Source: Spirosoma telluris
Lineage (GTDB): Bacteria > Bacteroidota > Bacteroidia > Cytophagales > Spirosomataceae
Length of the DNA stretch: 64,000 nt
Direction: 5' to 3'
NCBI GenBank assembly: GCA_003259005.1
Contig: QLII01000001.1
Location: 2,992,501-3,056,500, forward strand
Shown in pieces: positions 36,356-46,770 of this stretch. Made by a program: the position numbers and the translations under genes. Under the pieces are notes generated by a model. That model saw nothing but the letters and a program-made list of their open reading frames with translations, was not told the origin of the DNA and made no database searches. Every line of letters begins with the position of its first letter. The first letter of the stretch is position 1.

Positions 36356-37165
36356 TTAGCGAGAAAGCGACGACTTCTTTTTTCGTTTTTGCCGCCAATA
36401 GTTAATATCAGCTGTCAGATTTTCGAGGAAAAAGGATGGACCGACCGAAATATAGAAACCACTATAATTGATTTGGCTGTCGGGAATGTCTTTTTTTAAA
36501 ATAAAGCGATGTCCGATCAACATATTTAAGCCAAACCAGTGTAAAGGTCTCAACCAGCGCACAGTTGGAAACTGATAAGCTGCTGAAAGGCCAACGCCAA
36601 GTGGCAGAAAAACACCCCTTGCCACTTCATGCTTATTGGATTGGTCATCATCTCGCTCGTAACGCGAGTGCCCATACCCAAACTCAATAGGTAAACTAAC
36701 CTCAAAGGCTTTCCGACGCAATAAGTAACGCTCGTAATATACGGTAGCTATGCGTAAATGACGTGTTACAGATTCCGATGTATTAGGCAGCAAACCGGGT
36801 TCATCAAGGTGCTGATTGATAAAATAAAAACCTGCACCAGCCTTGAAACTAGCCGACCGACCACCACGCAGGTTGGGCCGCTCATGCTTGGCAGGGAATA
36901 AAAAACCAGCCCGGATTCCATATACGCTGACTGGTACTCGCCGGTCATTATCATTACGGGTATCACCAAAGAAGAAGAAACGCTGGTCGGTCGAGGCAGT
37001 AAACGTGAGTGATGTCGGTCGGCTACTATGTGTAGTATCGGGATGATTAATTGTATGAGCAGGTGCCGTAATAGATGCTTCGGGCTGTGCCAAGGCTGTT
37101 GTGCCAATATAAAGCCAAATAAGATAAGGTAACCCTAAAATCCACCGTAATTGCATATAGTTCAC
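36356..37165 (-). CDS. Secreted protein, probable outer-membrane barrel, unknown function
   Basis: I do not recognise this 269-aa protein. A signal peptide (about residues 1-27, cut after TALA) is followed by a His/Thr/Ser-rich linker. A beta-rich domain with periodic aromatic residues follows (GAGFYFINQH, VYYERYLLRRK, LNMLIGHRFILKK, GFYISVGPSFF), which suggests a small outer-membrane barrel. The C-terminus is unusually basic (RQKRKKKSSLSR). The gene stands alone. The 562-bp region upstream belongs to the divergent carbohydrate locus. Confidence 0.55.
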   Translation of the reverse strand: MNYMQLRWILGLPYLIWLYIGTTALAQPEASITAPAHTINHPDTTHSSRPTSLTFTASTDQRFFFFGDTRNDNDRRVPVSVYGIRAGFLFPAKHERPNLRGGRSASFKAGAGFYFINQHLDEPGLLPNTSESVTRHLRIATVYYERYLLRRKAFEVSLPIEFGYGHSRYERDDDQSNKHEVARGVFLPLGVGLSAAYQFPTVRWLRPLHWFGLNMLIGHRFILKKDIPDSQINYSGFYISVGPSFFLENLTADINYWRQKRKKKSSLSR

Positions 37166-37727
37166 ACCGTTGATAAACTAATAACGATAGGCAGGCCTAA
37201 TGGTTTTAATGAAGTCACCCAGCATTGACTTACTAATCAAAAAATAGATTTTTGTTACAAAACTCTCGAATAAACCGTCTTAGTATTGGCTAAAAAAGAA
37301 GGGGAAAACGAGCTAAAAAAAGAAGTCTACACTATTTATGGGCTATTTGTGTTGCGAAGAAGCACTCGATAGCCCTCTTCCCCTTCTTGTCATATCTTAA
37401 ATAAGTACAAAATATAGCTACTTATCCAGTCTGAAAGTTCGCTCACTTGAAGCAGCCATTCACTGCAAATCTCCCCACAAGCGACAAAAAATTCTTGCAG
37501 TTTTCCTATCCGGGAACGTTCCCGGTAACGCTTGCATAAAAAAAGTGAGATAAAATATTCTTTATGTCTGGTTTTTTTCTGAATATCATACTAGAATTTT
37601 TCCAAAGAATAATAGTACATAATAAAGCTACATAAAAGAATAATCCACAATTATCCTTAGTCTATCAGGCGAAAACTCCGCCTTTAGCCGATGTTTTTAA
37701 TAAGTAGAAACCCTTATATCTGACGCT
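37166..37727. other. 562-bp control region of the carbohydrate locus (no gene)
   Basis: No coding frame is convincing here. The region is A/T-rich and contains a nested hairpin at 37296-37388. Its outer arms are AAGAAGGGGAA/TTCCCCTTCTT and its inner arms GGGCTAT/ATAGCCC. It also contains the palindrome at 37510-37525 and a small AGGCG/CGCCT hairpin near 37667. It separates the minus-strand barrel gene from fecR and probably carries the promoter and operator of the fecR-susCD genes. Confidence 0.6.
37510..37525. promoter_or_regulatory. LacI-type operator candidate upstream of the fecR-susCD locus
   Basis: CCGGGAACGTTCCCGG is a perfect 16-bp palindrome with a central CG step, the form recognised by LacI/GalR family repressors. 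It is 202 bases upstream of the FecR start in an otherwise A/T-rich gap. No LacI gene is in the window, so the regulator would act from elsewhere. Confidence 0.5.
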
Positions 37728-38543
37728 TTGGCCTACACGAAACAGTTATACACCGTGTCCCATAAGCCATACTCTGCTTATACCGTTGAGGAGCTCTCCC
37801 TTGATGACCTGTTTGTACGTTGGGTGCAACATCCTGACGACGATGAGGTAGAGGCTTATTGGCAAAACTGGCTTTCGCAAAACCCCGATTGTAGCGAAAC
37901 AGTTGATATGGCTCGTAGATTGATAAAGGAAGGTAGCCAACCGAGGTTACCAGCCTTATCGACCGATGAAATTTCGTCGGTGTGGGGGCGAATCCGGGAA
38001 TCGCTCCAAACGATGGAAGATCTACGCCCACTACAACCCGATGTACGGGCTGTTATTGGATGGTGGTATTTCATAAGGACGGTAGCCGCCCTGATGGGTG
38101 TTATGCTATTGATTGGCTGGGCGCTCTGGATGCAATATGGCCCTAATCAATGTGTGTCAACGATTAGTACACCTGCTAATCAAACCCGCCTAATTAGGTT
38201 GCCCGATAACTCAACCATGACCCTGCAACCTAATAGTTCAGTACGGTATGCACGCCAATGGACCGACGAAACGCCAAGGGCAGTCTGGCTAAATGGTGAA
38301 GCGGACTTTTCGGTCACACACCGGAATGATACCTCATCGGCCCGGTTATTTCGAGTCCACATGGCCGACTGTACTATTGAAGCCATCGGCACCATATTTC
38401 GCGTACGACAACGCCCGCAAGGAACCTACGTAGCCCTGACTTCAGGGAACGTGAATTTACTTCTAAAACAACAACAGCCCATTCGGCTGCAACCCGGCGA
38501 TTCGATTGAGATAGCCGCCGGGTTAGCCAAGTCTTTACCTTAA
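37728..38543 (+). CDS. FecR family anti-sigma factor-like protein
   Basis: This membrane protein normally relays a signal from a TonB receptor to an ECF sigma factor. The 271-aa sequence has a cytoplasmic N-terminal part with the FecR-type segment DDLFVRWVQHPDDDEVEAYW, one membrane helix (about residues 108-129) and the periplasmic FecR domain. That domain includes RLIRLPDNSTMTLQPNSSVRY, VWLNGEADFSV and VEAIGTIFRV-like TIEAIGTIFRVRQRPQGT. The start appears to be TTG at 37728, because a stop lies 27 bases upstream and no ATG fits. No sigma factor gene is adjacent. SusC follows after 25 bases. Confidence 0.88.
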   Translation: MAYTKQLYTVSHKPYSAYTVEELSLDDLFVRWVQHPDDDEVEAYWQNWLSQNPDCSETVDMARRLIKEGSQPRLPALSTDEISSVWGRIRESLQTMEDLRPLQPDVRAVIGWWYFIRTVAALMGVMLLIGWALWMQYGPNQCVSTISTPANQTRLIRLPDNSTMTLQPNSSVRYARQWTDETPRAVWLNGEADFSVTHRNDTSSARLFRVHMADCTIEAIGTIFRVRQRPQGTYVALTSGNVNLLLKQQQPIRLQPGDSIEIAAGLAKSLP

Positions 38544-38568
38544 CAATTAACTCTTACTTGAACCTACA

Positions 38569-41500
38569 ATGCAGACAACAATTACCCAACCGCCACGGCG
38601 AGCGTGGCTTCCTTTGCTTGGCCTGACAGCGCTTGCGCTTGTTAGCCAACCGGCGTTCAGTGCGCCCCCAACAAATCGATCACTGGTCGAAAACCCGGCG
38701 CAGGAGCGCACCGTAACGGGTCGGATTCTTTCAGGTGACGACAACAATGCATTGCCAGGCGTTAACGTGGCTGTGAAAGGGACCACGCGCGGAACGACAT
38801 CCGATGCCAATGGTGATTATCGTATTAGCGTTCCCAATAATCAGGCTGTGCTGGTTTTCTCAGCAGTTGGTTTTGTTAGCCAAGAAATTAGCGTTGGCAA
38901 CAAGTCAGCAATCAACCTAACCCTAAGTACTGATAACAGGTCGCTGAACGAGGTCGTCGTTATTGGATACGGTACGCAGAAAAAAAGTCAGACTACGGGT
39001 GCTATCTCATCGGTTACACCAAAGCAAATCACTGAACAACCCATTACCAACATTGGACAGGCCATGCAGGGTCGGGTAGCCGGTGTAGACGTGGCTCAGT
39101 CGGGTAGCCGACCTGGGTCTGTACCAACGATTCGGATTCGGGGACGTCGTTCATTTAACGCTGGTAATGACCCCCTGTATGTAGTCGATGGAATTCCACT
39201 CTCAGCTGGTTATGAAGACATCAACCCGAATGATGTTGGCTCAATGGAAATTCTTAAAGATGCTACTGCAACAGCCATCTATGGTGCCAGGGGTGCTAAT
39301 GGAGTTGTACTGGTTACGACCAAACGGGGTAACCCAAATGGTAAAACGACCATCAGCTACGATAACTACGTCGGTTTCACGGATGCGCTTGATAAAGTTA
39401 AGCTGTTCAGCGGTTCCGAATTTGCAGAATTCGTTCGGGAAGCCTACCGAACTACAAAAAACTATAAAGATGCTAACGGGAATGAGGTTCCAACAGGTGT
39501 GGCCGATGCCTATGCTGACTCGAAGGTAGCTGTATTAGGTGGAGACCCTAACGTTGCAGCTGGTCTTGCGGCTGGGCGGAATACCGATTGGCAGTCGTTG
39601 ATTCTAAAGCAGGGTGTACAGCAGAACCACTCACTGGGCATCCAGGGGGGAACGAAAAAACACAGTTCTATATTTCGGCAGGTTTTTTCCAGGATAAAGG
39701 GATCATGCCGGGTCTGGATTTTACCCGCTATTCGTTACGTGCCAATATTGATCACCAGATTAATAAGGCCCTTAAGGTGGGTATTGCTTCGTATATGATG
39801 TACAGTGTGCGTAATGGTGAGAACCTTAATCCGTACAACTTTACCCTACAGCAAAATCCGCTCGGCCGGCCCTACGACGATAACGGAAACCTGATTTTCT
39901 CGCCTACAAATGATGCGTTACTTACTAATCCTCTCGCCGAGGTTGTACCGGGTGCACAAGTAGAGAATAGAAAGAAGTATCGTATCTTCAACAGTATTTA
40001 CGCAGAAGTAAACATCCTCGACGGGTTAAAATACCGGGTTAATTTCGGGCCTGATTTTACCATCAATAGATATGGCCGCTTTATTGGCGCCCAAACAAAC
40101 GCCCGCAAAGGTGGTGACCCACAAGCTCAAACCGCGAGTGCTTTTGGGTTCAACTACACGCTGGAAAACGTGTTGACATATAACAAAAAAGTTGGCGATC
40201 ATAACTTTGGTATAACAGCACTGCAATCAATTCAGCGAGACAATTTTGAGCAGAATAACATCAGCGTACAGGGTGTTCCGGCAGAATCGCAACAGTTCTA
40301 CAATGAAGGAAATGCCAGTTCAGTATTAGGGGTAGGTAGCGGTTTAGTTCAATGGACGATCAACTCGTATATGGGTCGGCTCAACTATGACTACAAAGAC
40401 AAATATTTAGTTACGGCAACCCTACGTCGGGATGGATCGAGCCGATTTGGGGAAAATACCAAGTACGGTAACTTCCCCGGTATAGCCTTAGGCTGGAATA
40501 TCAGCAACGAAGACTTTATGAAGGGGTCTACCTGGGTTGATCTATTAAAACTACGGGTAAGTCGCGGTTCAGTAGGTAATCAAGGGGTGGCACCTTATCA
40601 AACCCAGGGATTACTAGGTCGTACTGTTTACGCGTTTGGTACTACTCCCGCTTATGGGTATCGCCCTGAAACTATCGGCAATCCTGATTTGCGTTGGGAA
40701 ACTTCGACCACAACAAACATTGGTGTGGATTTCAGCCTTTGGAGAGGCCGGGTAACGGGCGCCATTGAACTCTATCAAACGAAAACGACTGACCTGCTGC
40801 TGTCTGACTTGCTGCCTACATCGATTGGCTTCAACGCTGTAACCAAAAATATCGGCGAAACCCAGAACAAAGGTATAGAAGTCAGTTTATCCACAGTGAA
40901 CGTGAATACGAAAGGTGGCTTTAAATGGACATCCGACATTGTGTTCTCTAAAAACTCGGAAGCCATTATCTCCCTGTTCAACGGACCTGTTGATGACGTA
41001 GGTAACAAACGCTTTATTGGCAAACCCCTAACCGAATTCTACGATTACAAGAAAGCGGGTATCTGGCAGACCAGTGAAGCCGATGCAGCCAAGTCTTACC
41101 AAAGTGCAGTTGGCCAGATTAAAGTGCAGGATACGAATGGTGATGGCAAAATTACCGCCGATGACCGGGTATTCTTAGGCTCCGATATCCCAACCTGGAG
41201 TGGCGGTATCACGAACCGGTTCAGTTACAAAGGATTTGACCTGAACTTCTTTATTTATGCTCGTGTTGGCCAAACCATTCTGAGCGGTTTCCACCGCGAC
41301 AATAACCAATTGGCAGGTCGTTATGAGCAAATTAAAGTGGATTACTGGACACCCAACAATCCAACGAATGAGTTCCCCCGGCCTAACTCAAGCCAGGAAT
41401 TTCCAGTCTACAACTCGGCCATTATCTACTTCGACGGTTCGTTCGTAAAGGTTCGTAATATCAATTTTGGCTACACGTTCCCGGCAAGTATTGCCTCAAA

Positions 41501-41672
41501 ACTCCGTATGCAATCGCTTCGGATATTCAGTAGCATTCAACAGCCGTTCATATTCTCATCCTACCGGTCGAAGTATAATGGAGTTGATCCAGAAACAAGC
41601 GATGGCACGGTTAGCAACGGTGTTACACCTGCTACCCGAGTAGTAACCTTTGGTCTAAACGTCAAATTCTAA
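38569..41672 (+). CDS. SusC/RagA family TonB-linked outer membrane transporter (frameshifted)
   Basis: This outer-membrane receptor imports an oligosaccharide or similar ligand with the SusD lipoprotein. After a signal peptide come the carboxypeptidase-like domain (TVTGRILSGDDNNALPGVNV) and the signature SLNEVVVIGYGTQKKSQTTG. A TonB plug (GQAMQGRVAGVDVAQSGSRP, LYVVDGIPL, ILKDATATAIYGARGANGVV) and a barrel ending RVVTFGLNVKF follow. The frame breaks at the G6 run 39645-39650. A seventh G gives IQGGNEKTQFYISAGFF and one 1034-aa protein. A DTNGDGKITADDR calcium-like loop is in the barrel. It is 17 bases before the susD frame. Confidence 0.95.
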
Positions 41673-41722
41673 GTACATATATAGTAAATTTGTACTTACA
41701 AACACACATTGATTCTAAAAAC

Positions 41723-43426
41723 ATGAAATCAAGATTTTCACATAAATCATTCCGCATTCTGGCTCTTGCTACCCTGCTAATGAGCGGCCAAGCGTGTAAG
41801 GATGTGCTAAAGGAAACCGTAATCTCGGCGATTCCGAACGATTATATTAATACACCCAAAGGCTTTGAAGATGCCAGCAAGGCAGCCTATTCATCGCTGA
41901 GGAATTTCTACGCATCGGAGCGCGGTCTGACCATGACCGAATACGGTACGGATATTTACCAAGCCGGAGCTGATGGAAGCTATAAAGGGTTTCATTTCTA
42001 TGATACCCAGATGAATAGCTTCGTTGACATTATCCAGCAAGTGTGGGAAGAACTGTACAGAGGCATTAATACCTGCAATGCAGTTATTGAACGTGCCCCA
42101 GCCGCTACCGTTTCGGATGCGACAAAAAAACTTCGGGTAGCCGAGATGAAGTTTCTGCGAGCGCACTATTACTTTATTCTGGTACAACAGTTTGGTGGAG
42201 TCGACTTACGATTGACAGAAACGATACTGCCTACGAAAAAAACCAGCCGGGCAACAGAGACCGACATCTATAAATCCATCACAAGTGACCTGGAATCGGC
42301 ACTAGCCGATCTGCCTACTGTTAAAGCGTCTTCGCAGGGGTCAAGTGATTATGGTCGAGCTACCAAATCGGCTGCCGAACATTTACTAGCTCGGGTGTAC
42401 CTGACCAAAGCCACTTCGTCGGCCAAAGCCGCTGATGATTACTCGAAAGCCGCAACCTATGCGCAGAACGTAATTAGCAACTATAGCCTAAAGCTATTGC
42501 CCGATTTTGCGAGTGTGTTTGCACAGGGAAGTGGAGAAATCAACGACGAGGTTATTTTCTCGGTTCAATATACAACGGACCCGCTCACCAACATGAACAC
42601 GGCGAATACGAATAATGGCGACGGAAACAAGCTGCACTTGTACTTCGGGATGCAGTACGATGTGCAGCCTGGTATGAAACGGGATATTGCCAATGATCGC
42701 CCCTTTAAACGGCTACGTCCAACGACCTATCTGCTTGAGACCGTTTTCAAAGATCGGGTGAATGACTCCCGCTATAAGAAAACGTTCAAGGATACATGGC
42801 TGAGCAATAACCCCGGCACGAATCTGAATACATCTTTCGACAACAGTAAGGCTAAGATGACACTAAAGGCGGGAGACACGGCTATCTATATTCCGGGTGT
42901 TGAGTGGACTGTGGCACAACGGGCAGCCAAACCTTATCAGGTGCTCGTTCCTAGCGCTTATACGGCAGCGTTATTCCCAACTCTGCAAAAGTTCCTTGAT
43001 CCAACTCGTCCTGATCTGACCTACGAACAAGGTAGCCGCGATTATCTGGCGTTCCGTTTGGCCGAAACGTATCTGATTTTGGCTGAAGCCCAATTCAAGT
43101 CGGGCAAAACAACCGAAGCTACTGCCGCTATTAACGCCGTCCGCCGTCGGGCTGCCTGGCCAGGGAAAGAATCAGCCATGGAAATAACACCTGCTCAATT
43201 AGACATGGAAATGATCATGCAGGAACGTGCACGTGAACTGGCTGGAGAGCAGATGCGTTGGTTTGACCTAAAACGTTGGGGTAACCTGGTTGAACGGGTT
43301 AAGTTATATAACCCCGATGGGGCAGCCAACGTAAAAGAAACCCATAATCTACGGCCAATTCCGCAAACCCAAATTGACCGGACAGAAGGAGGTAGTGCGA
43401 GTTTCGCACAGAATCCAGGGTTCTAA
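41723..43426 (+). CDS. SusD/RagB family surface glycan-binding lipoprotein
   Basis: This partner of SusC forms the lid over the transporter and captures ligand. From the ATG at 41723 the 567-aa protein has a lipoprotein signal ending LLMSGQACKD. SusD features follow: YINTPKGFEDASKAAYSSLR, WEELYRGINTCNAVIERAPA, a TPR-like helix block (AEMKFLRAHYYFILVQQFGGVDL, AAEHLLARVYLTKA) and the C-terminal ELAGEQMRWFDLKRWG and LRPIPQTQID. The ligand cannot be told from sequence. Neighbouring 3-keto-sugar genes hint at a plant-type glucoside or disaccharide. Confidence 0.95.
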   Translation: MKSRFSHKSFRILALATLLMSGQACKDVLKETVISAIPNDYINTPKGFEDASKAAYSSLRNFYASERGLTMTEYGTDIYQAGADGSYKGFHFYDTQMNSFVDIIQQVWEELYRGINTCNAVIERAPAATVSDATKKLRVAEMKFLRAHYYFILVQQFGGVDLRLTETILPTKKTSRATETDIYKSITSDLESALADLPTVKASSQGSSDYGRATKSAAEHLLARVYLTKATSSAKAADDYSKAATYAQNVISNYSLKLLPDFASVFAQGSGEINDEVIFSVQYTTDPLTNMNTANTNNGDGNKLHLYFGMQYDVQPGMKRDIANDRPFKRLRPTTYLLETVFKDRVNDSRYKKTFKDTWLSNNPGTNLNTSFDNSKAKMTLKAGDTAIYIPGVEWTVAQRAAKPYQVLVPSAYTAALFPTLQKFLDPTRPDLTYEQGSRDYLAFRLAETYLILAEAQFKSGKTTEATAAINAVRRRAAWPGKESAMEITPAQLDMEMIMQERARELAGEQMRWFDLKRWGNLVERVKLYNPDGAANVKETHNLRPIPQTQIDRTEGGSASFAQNPGF

Positions 43427-43438
43427 AATTGACTAACC

Positions 43439-43495
43439 AAAGGGTGATTAAGGAATAAATAGCGCAAGCAACATTCTCTTAATCACCCTTTTGTA
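43439..43495 (+). terminator. Terminator after susD
   Basis: AAAGGGTGATTAAG at 43439-43452 and CTTAATCACCCTTT at 43478-43491 are perfect 14-bp arms followed by more T residues. It starts 13 bases after the susD stop, so the downstream isomerase may have its own promoter or depend on read-through. Confidence 0.75.
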
Positions 43496-43605
43496 TTGTA
43501 GTAGTAGAATCAAGCTTATTAACGCTTATTTCTAATATTCTTCGTTACTTCCTTTTAGTACTAAATTTTACACTCTACAACCTGAACTAACCAGTATTCT
43601 TTACT

Positions 43606-44554
43606 ATGAATGAGATAGAGAATAGACGACAGTTTCTTACCAAAGCTGGCGTATCTGCCCTGACAATGCTCGTTGGCGTCGACAACCTGTTAGCCCGACC
43701 GATCTTAACTGGCAGGCATAAATTGGCCAAGCCATCCGGCCTGAAAATCGCGTACTCGGCTATTACCTGGGGGGTAATGATGCTCAGGCTATTACAGACC
43801 TGGCTTCTCTGGGCTATCATGGTATTCAGCTTCGCGCTAATGCCTTTGGCCCCTATAAAGCCAAGCCATCTGAATTGAAAGCACTGCTTGATCAGAACCA
43901 CCTAACGCTGGCTATGTTTTCGAGCGGTAACGTCGAAATTGACCCAGCTAAAGAACAGAGTACGATTGATATGCACGTAGCCCATGCTAGTTTTGTAAAG
44001 GCGCTCGGCGGATCGGCTCTTCAGTTAACAAATTCAGCTCGCCCTAAAGATCGGCTTCCAACCACCGAAGAGCTGAAACGACTGGCAACGGTTATGAATG
44101 AAATTGGCAAGCAAACTGCCGATCTGGGCGTTCAGGCAACTTATCATAATCACATGCACCAGCTCGGCGAAACGCCAGAAGAAGTGGATGTGATTGTGCA
44201 GGCAATGAATCCCAAATATGTAAAGTTAGAGCTTGACATCGCCCACTATAAACAAGGGGTGGCCAACCTGAGAAAGCGGTGAAGCAATATAAAGACATTA
44301 TTTATGCTCTTCACCTGAAAGATACGATGTCTCCCCTACCCGATAAACCAGGTGACCCAAAAGCCTATAAATTTGTGGAGCTAGGACGGGGAAATGTAGA
44401 TGTTCCTGCCGTCTTCAAAGCGCTTGACGAGATCAAGTTCAAGGGCTGGGGAATCATCGAGTTAGACGGTGTCCCTGAGAAAGACAAAACACCCCTTCAG
44501 TGCGCACAAATCAATAAAGATTATATCACTAAAACGTTAAACCATCCATTATAA
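43606..44554 (+). CDS. Sugar phosphate isomerase/epimerase, xylose isomerase-like TIM barrel (two frameshifts)
   Basis: This TIM-barrel enzyme of the AP endonuclease 2/xylose isomerase group has an export-type N-terminus (ENRRQFLTKAGVSALTMLVG), which resembles a Tat or twin-basic leader. The frame breaks at the G6 run 43769-43774 and the G4 run 44256-44259. One extra G at each restores AITWGGNDAQAITDLASLGY and KQGGGQPEKAVKQYKD, giving 316 aa. Metal-site regions are visible in ATYHNHMHQLG, KLELDIAHYKQ and WGIIELDG. In related loci such enzymes act on 3-keto-glucosides, which fits the DUF1080 and Gfo/Idh/MocA neighbours. Confidence 0.85.
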
Positions 44555-44556
44555 TT

Positions 44557-44612
44557 AAGTGAATGAGTGTAGACCATACGGCAGATTTATTCACTCAATC
44601 ACTCATTCACTT
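44557..44612. repeat. 13-bp inverted repeat, AAGTGAATGAGTG word
   Basis: AAGTGAATGAGTG at 44557-44569 and CACTCATTCACTT at 44600-44612 are exact reverse complements directly after the isomerase stop (44554). CACTCAATCACTCATTCACTT on the right side shows tandem use of the same word. The next gene starts 16 bases later on the same strand, so if it terminates, it does so inside the operon. Confidence 0.7.
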
Positions 44613-44627
44613 ACTCGCTTGTTATCC

Positions 44628-45371
44628 ATGAAAAAACTGCTCATTTCTGGAATACTATTTTTGGCACTGGTAGCCGCCAAAGGCCAACAGACACCCAATA
44701 CGCTTACAGCACAGGAGAAAAAAGATGGCTGGAAACTGCTCTTCGATGGTAAAACGACGAACGGATGGCGGGGTGCTTATAAAGACAAATTCCCCGAAAA
44801 AGGCTGGGACGTTACCGATGGCATGCTAACGATCCAACAATCGAATGGATCTGAATCGGAAAGTTTCGGTGATATTGTTACCGATGGCGAATACAGTGAT
44901 TTCGACCTTGTCTTTGATTTCAAACTAACGGAAGGTGCCAATAGTGGCGTCAAGTATTTTGTGGCCGAGCAAAGTCCGAAACCAAAAGGCTCAGCCTTTG
45001 GTCTGGAGTTTCAGGTTCTGGATGACGATAAACACCCCGATGCTAAACTGGGTCGAAATGGCAATCGCACGGTTGGGTCATTGTATGACCTGATTCCAGC
45101 AACGGGCAAACAGGCTAAGCCCATTGGCGAATGGAATACAGGCCGGGTCATTTCGAAAGGCAAGCACGTTGAACACTGGCTGAACGGCAAAAAAGTAGTT
45201 GAATACGAACGGGGTAGTGAGCAATTCCGGGAGTTAGTTGCCATGAGTAAATACAAAGCTCCCAACTACAATGCGAACGGTCGCTTTGGCGAAGCACCTA
45301 AAGGGCATATCCTGTTCCAGGATCATGGCAATCGGGTATATTTCCGAAATATAAAGATCAAAACACTTTAA
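44628..45371 (+). CDS. DUF1080 family protein (3-keto-disaccharide hydrolase)
   Basis: This secreted beta-sandwich protein's family (DUF1080) includes hydrolases or lyases acting on 3-keto-glucosides. The 247-aa product has a signal peptide (MKKLLISGILFLALVAAKGQ). The signature WKLLFDGKTTNGWRG is followed by FDLVFDFKLTEGANSGVKYFV, FGLEFQVLDDDKHPDAK, WNTGRVISKGKHVEHWLNG and GHILFQDHGNRVYFRNIKIK at the end. Normal length. It lies between the isomerase and the Gfo/Idh/MocA oxidoreductase on one strand, the usual grouping for oxidation to and cleavage of a 3-keto sugar. Confidence 0.92.
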   Translation: MKKLLISGILFLALVAAKGQQTPNTLTAQEKKDGWKLLFDGKTTNGWRGAYKDKFPEKGWDVTDGMLTIQQSNGSESESFGDIVTDGEYSDFDLVFDFKLTEGANSGVKYFVAEQSPKPKGSAFGLEFQVLDDDKHPDAKLGRNGNRTVGSLYDLIPATGKQAKPIGEWNTGRVISKGKHVEHWLNGKKVVEYERGSEQFRELVAMSKYKAPNYNANGRFGEAPKGHILFQDHGNRVYFRNIKIKTL

Positions 45372-45444
45372 AAGGCTTTAAGCGCTACAGCCAATAGCCT
45401 TTCTATCATCGTTTATCGTATCTTTTTTAAACACATTCAATTCT

Positions 45445-46770
45445 ATGGAAAATCGTCGTGATTTTATAAAGAAATCAGCATTAGCTGGACTGGGGATGAG
45501 TTTCTCCGCCAGTAGCTACGCCCGTATTCTGGGGTCCAACGACCGGGTTCGGGTGGGTATCATTGGTTTTTCAGATCGCTTCCGGCAGTCCCTGGCACCC
45601 GCCTTTGCCGAACATGCTAAAGCCCAGAATTTTGCCTTCGTTGGCGTTTCTGACCTCTGGAATCGCCGTCGCGACGAAGCCGAAGAGTATTTAAAAGGAA
45701 AAGGCCTGAACGACAGTACTTTTTTCAAAGCCCGCAACAACGACGAACTCCTGGACCGCAAAGATGTCGACGCCGTTATTATCAGCACCGCCGATTTTCA
45801 GCATGCGCTCCACTGTGCCGCAGCGGTTGAATCAGGCCGGGATGTGTATTGCGAAAAGCCATTTGCCGAGTCGCTCGACGATGCCCGTAAAGCGGTAAAA
45901 GCCGTTGAAAGCTCGAAGAAGATAGTACAGGTTGGTTCGCAACGACGCTCTGCCCCAAACTATCACTCAGCCAATGAATTTATCAAATCAGGCAAATTTG
46001 GCGACATTACGATGGTTGAAATGACCTGGAATGTCAACCAGCCTGGTCGCTGGCGTCGGCCTAAGTTAGTCTCTGAAATTCGTAAAGAAGATACTGACTG
46101 GGATCGCTACCAGATGAACCGACCTAAAACAGCCTGGGATCCACGCAAATATTTAGAATTCCGGTTGTTCTATCCTTACTCATCGGGTATTCCGGGCCAG
46201 TGGATGTCGCACCAGATCGATACGGTACACTGGTTCAGCGGTTTAGATCACCCTCGCTCGGTAGTTGCCAACGGAGGAATCTATAGCTGGAAAGATGGTC
46301 GCGTTAATGCCGACACGTTTACGGCTGTATTCGATTACGGCCCAGAAAACGATAAAACCAAAGGCTTCCAGGTATTGTATTCTTCGCGCATGAACAACGA
46401 AGCAGGTGGCGTAAAAGAGTACTACTTCTCGAACGGTGGCATGATTAACCTTGACACCAACAAGATTTCTCCTGAAGGTGGTCTGGAAGCGAAATATGCC
46501 AAAGACATGAACATGCAGGCAAATCTGCTACCCACCATGTCGCTCGGAGAAGCAGCAAAAATGGAAACCTCTGCCAATACCGGTGGCGATCCTATGACCT
46601 CCCTGCACATGCTGAACTGGATGCAATGTGTACGCAGCCGTAAAGAGCCGAATGCTCCTGCTCGGGTAGGTTTCAACCACTCAGTTGCTAATATCATGGC
46701 TACTATGGCTCTGCATACCGGTAAGCGCGTGACCTGGGATTCGACCAAACAGGATGTAGTCGTTAGTTAG
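45445..46770 (+). CDS. Gfo/Idh/MocA family oxidoreductase with twin-arginine leader
   Basis: This NAD(P)-dependent sugar dehydrogenase is probably exported folded by Tat, because the leader MENRRDFIKKSALAGLGMSF has the RRDF motif. The 441-aa protein has the Rossmann segment VRVGIIGFSDRF, DAVIISTADFQHALHCAAAVE and the family motif CEKPFAES, in which Lys and the later His act in catalysis. The C-terminal domain includes GGDPMTSLHMLNWMQCVRSRK. Given the DUF1080 neighbour, a role in interconverting glucosides and 3-keto-glucosides is likely but unproven. The last codons and stop run into an inverted repeat. Confidence 0.92.
   Translation: MENRRDFIKKSALAGLGMSFSASSYARILGSNDRVRVGIIGFSDRFRQSLAPAFAEHAKAQNFAFVGVSDLWNRRRDEAEEYLKGKGLNDSTFFKARNNDELLDRKDVDAVIISTADFQHALHCAAAVESGRDVYCEKPFAESLDDARKAVKAVESSKKIVQVGSQRRSAPNYHSANEFIKSGKFGDITMVEMTWNVNQPGRWRRPKLVSEIRKEDTDWDRYQMNRPKTAWDPRKYLEFRLFYPYSSGIPGQWMSHQIDTVHWFSGLDHPRSVVANGGIYSWKDGRVNADTFTAVFDYGPENDKTKGFQVLYSSRMNNEAGGVKEYYFSNGGMINLDTNKISPEGGLEAKYAKDMNMQANLLPTMSLGEAAKMETSANTGGDPMTSLHMLNWMQCVRSRKEPNAPARVGFNHSVANIMATMALHTGKRVTWDSTKQDVVVS

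Noticed and set aside
38569..44554. Programmed +1/-1 frameshifting in SusC and the TIM-barrel gene at G-runs
   Set aside because: The same kind of break occurs in unrelated genes such as pyrF, P450 and aldehyde dehydrogenase, always in G/C runs and always as one missing base. A common technical cause is simpler than programmed shifting in all of them.
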